This document shows positions 30,519-32,539 of a DNA stretch of 32,539 nucleotides, piece by piece. Position numbers and translations under genes: made by a program. Numbering within the stretch: position 1 is the first letter of the stretch; each line of letters opens with the position of its first letter. The stretch comes from an uncultured Collinsella sp. GTDB taxonomy: Bacteria; Actinomycetota; Coriobacteriia; Coriobacteriales; Coriobacteriaceae. The stretch is taken from the NCBI GenBank assembly GCA_900542555.1, contig UQNU01000022.1, positions 1 through 32,539 on the forward strand. Direction: 5' to 3'. Under the pieces are notes generated by a model. That model did not search any database and was not told the DNA's origin. It saw only the letters and a list, made by a program, of their open reading frames with translations.

Positions 30519-32483
30519 ATGGCAGAGAACCAGAACGCCGCCGATCAGGCATCGACGCTCAACGACGAGCGCGCCACCCGCCTGGCCAAGCGCGCCGCCC
30601 TGTTCGAGGCGGGCCAGAACCCCTATCCCGAGCACTCTGAGCTTGAGGACTACGTCGCCGATATCGAGACTAAGTACGCCGAGCTTGCCGATGGTGAGGA
30701 CACCGAGGATGTCGTGAAGATCGCCGGCCGTGTGGTCGCCAAGCGCGGTCAGGGCAAGATCATGTTCATCGTCGTGCGCGATGCGACTGCCGAGATTCAA
30801 CTGTTCTGCCGCATCAACGACATGGACGAGGCTGCCTGGAATACGCTCAAGGCCCTCGACCTGGGCGACATCCTGGGCGTGACCGGCGTGGTCGTGCGCA
30901 CCCAGCGCGGCCAGCTTTCCGTTGCTCCTAAGAGCGCGACCCTGCTTGCCAAGGCTGTTCGTCCGCTGCCCGAGAAGTTCCACGGTCTTTCCGACAAGGA
31001 GACCCGCTATCGCCAGCGCTATGTCGACCTGATCGCCAACGACGACGTTCGCGAGACCTTCCGTAAGCGTTCGCAGATTCTCTCCACCTTCCGTCGCTTT
31101 ATGGAGTCCGACGGCTACATGGAGGTCGAGACCCCCATCCTGCAGACCATCCAGGGCGGCGCTACTGCCAAGCCGTTCATTACCCACTTCAACGCGCTCG
31201 ATCAGGAGTGCTACCTGCGTATTGCCACCGAGCTGCACCTCAAGCGCTGCATTGTCGGTGGTTTTGAGCGCGTGTTCGAGATCGGCCGCATCTTCCGTAA
31301 CGAGGGCATGGACCTTACCCACAACCCCGAGTTCACCACGATGGAGGCCTACCGTGCCTTCTCCGACCTCGAGGGCATGAAGGCACTCGCCCAGGGTGTC
31401 ATCAAGGCTGCCAACAAGGCCATCGGCAACCCCGAGGTCATCGAGTACCAGGGCCAGACCATCGACCTTTCTGGTGAGTGGGCCAGCCGTCCCATGACCG
31501 ACATCGTCTCCGACGTGCTCGGCAAGCAGGTCACCATCGACACGCCGGTCGAGGAGCTTGCTGCCGCCGCGCGCGAGAAGGGCCTGGAGATCAAGCCCGG
31601 GTGGACTGCTGGCAAGATCATCGCCGAGATTTACGATGAGCTGGGCGAGGACACCATCGTCAACCCGACGTTCGTGTGCGATTACCCCATCGAGGTCAGC
31701 CCGCTTGCCAAGCGGTTTGAGGACGACCCGCGCCTGACGCACCGCTTTGAGCTGGTCATCGCCGGCCACGAGTACGCCAACGCATTCTCCGAGCTCAACG
31801 ACCCGGTCGACCAGGCTGAGCGCTTTGCTGCCCAGATGGCCGAGAAGGCCGGCGGCGACGATGAGGCTATGGAGTATGACGAGGACTACGTGCGCGCCCT
31901 CGAGTACGGTATGCCTCCCGCGGGCGGTATTGGCATTGGTATCGACCGCGTGGTCATGCTGCTTACCAACCAGGCTTCTATCCGCGACGTGCTGCTGTTC
32001 CCGCACATGAAGCCCGAGAAGGGTTTCCAGTCCGGTGCCGCTGCCGCCAAGGCTGCCGAGGCCGGCAACGCCGCGAGCCCATTCGTTAAGTCGCTTAAGC
32101 CCACGCTCGATTACTCCAAGATCGCCGTTGAGCCGCTGTTTGAGGAGTTCGTCGACTTTGATACCTTCTCCAAGAGCGACTTCCGCGCTGTGAAGGTCAA
32201 GGCATGCGAGGCCGTCAAGAAGTCCAAGAAGCTGCTGAACTTTACGCTCGACGACGGCACCGGCACCGACCGCACCATCCTCTCCGGTATTCACGCTTAT
32301 TACGAGCCCGAGGACCTGGTTGGCAAGACCTTGCTCGCCATCACCAACCTGCCTCCGCGCAAGATGATGGGTATTCCCAGCTGCGGCATGCTGATCAGCG
32401 CTGTCCACGAGGAGGAGGGCGAGGAGCGTCTCAATCTGATCCAGCTCGACGCTTCCATCCCCGCTGGCGCAAAGATGTACTAA
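30519..32483 (+). CDS. lysS: Class II lysyl-tRNA synthetase fused to a C-terminal tRNA-binding (Trbp111-like) domain
   Basis: The 654-residue product charges tRNA-Lys. An N-terminal OB fold (VKIAGRVVAKRGQGKIMFIVVRD) binds the anticodon. The class II core has motif 2 (FRNEGMDLTHNPEFTTME) and motif 3 (GGIGIGIDRVVMLLT). The normal enzyme ends near FPHMKPE (about residue 506). Here a short Ala-rich linker follows, then a second domain at about 546-654: FDTFSKSDFRAVKVKACEAV, KLLNFTLDDG, LSGIHAYYEPEDLVGKT and LPPRKMMGIPSCGMLISA. This is the EMAP-II/Trbp111-like tRNA-binding fold usually attached to methionyl-tRNA synthetase or free-standing. GAGGAG precedes the start. Confidence 0.96.
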   Translation: MAENQNAADQASTLNDERATRLAKRAALFEAGQNPYPEHSELEDYVADIETKYAELADGEDTEDVVKIAGRVVAKRGQGKIMFIVVRDATAEIQLFCRINDMDEAAWNTLKALDLGDILGVTGVVVRTQRGQLSVAPKSATLLAKAVRPLPEKFHGLSDKETRYRQRYVDLIANDDVRETFRKRSQILSTFRRFMESDGYMEVETPILQTIQGGATAKPFITHFNALDQECYLRIATELHLKRCIVGGFERVFEIGRIFRNEGMDLTHNPEFTTMEAYRAFSDLEGMKALAQGVIKAANKAIGNPEVIEYQGQTIDLSGEWASRPMTDIVSDVLGKQVTIDTPVEELAAAAREKGLEIKPGWTAGKIIAEIYDELGEDTIVNPTFVCDYPIEVSPLAKRFEDDPRLTHRFELVIAGHEYANAFSELNDPVDQAERFAAQMAEKAGGDDEAMEYDEDYVRALEYGMPPAGGIGIGIDRVVMLLTNQASIRDVLLFPHMKPEKGFQSGAAAAKAAEAGNAASPFVKSLKPTLDYSKIAVEPLFEEFVDFDTFSKSDFRAVKVKACEAVKKSKKLLNFTLDDGTGTDRTILSGIHAYYEPEDLVGKTLLAITNLPPRKMMGIPSCGMLISAVHEEEGEERLNLIQLDASIPAGAKMY

Positions 32484-32486
32484 CTA

Positions 32487-32513
32487 GTTACGCGGTTCTA
32501 CGAACCGCGTAAC
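32487..32513 (+). terminator. Repeated GTTACGCGG hairpin, copy 2
   Basis: GTTACGCGGTT (32487-32497) pairs perfectly with AACCGCGTAAC (32503-32513), with an extra C-G pair closing a three-base loop. It begins three bases after the lysS stop. The stem is the same as behind dtd (27970-27997), and no T-run follows. Confidence 0.6.
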
Positions 32514-32539
32514 GGCTCGACGCTGCGCGGGCCGCATTT

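Noticed and set aside
30387..32408. A 673-codon open frame on the minus strand opposite lysS
   Set aside because: Shadow of lysS; leucine/valine/glycine-rich low-information product without motifs.
1..32539. CRISPR array, transposase, phage or toxin-antitoxin genes
   Set aside because: No regularly spaced direct repeats and no proteins of these families were found on either strand.

Overview
The window looks like a contig end from a high-GC actinobacterium of the class Coriobacteriia, most likely Collinsella or a close relative. This is inferred from overall gene content and style: an Asp23/Gls24 protein with an acidic N-terminus, a MurE lacking the DAP-selecting arginine, fused ECF ATPases, an FMN riboswitch, and GTG starts. 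No 16S or other definitive marker is present. The first 18 bases match the Tn5/Nextera mosaic end and are sequencing adapter, not genome.

Layout. 1-3.3 kb: tail of an unknown gene, an Asp23/Gls24 envelope protein, a YitT-family membrane protein and a zinc-ribbon membrane protein. 3.4-6.7 kb: a divergent pair of hydrolases, an M20 amidohydrolase (minus) and a YtcJ-like amidohydrolase (plus). 6.7-7.6 kb: a gene-free stretch holding two inverted-repeat elements, followed by groES-groEL and a third large palindrome. 10-14.4 kb: an FMN riboswitch commanding a complete riboflavin ECF transporter (ribU, fused ecfA-ecfA', ecfT) plus two tandem PNPOx-like flavin proteins. 14.7-19.6 kb: arginine/ornithine genes argC-argJ-argB-argD. 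19.6-20.4 kb: an AT-rich element with 33-bp terminal inverted repeats, a duplicated tRNA 3'-end segment and tRNA-Val(UAC). 20.4-22.3 kb: asnB. 22.4-28 kb: murE, a HAD phosphatase, murI, rph, rdgB and dtd, covering wall precursor synthesis, RNA processing, nucleotide-pool cleaning and D-aminoacyl-tRNA proofreading. 28.1-32.5 kb: veg-ispE, tRNA-Pro(CGG), tatA, greA, and a lysS carrying an extra C-terminal tRNA-binding domain.

Almost all coding genes are ordinary housekeeping genes. The unusual material is mostly between genes: at least four structurally distinct inverted-repeat elements (two of them flanking groESL with exactly 37-bp arms), two families of short hairpins that occur twice each directly behind genes, and a partial tRNA duplication. 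The most notable coding feature is the LysRS/tRNA-binding-domain fusion. I see no CRISPR array, transposase, integrase, phage gene or obvious defence system.
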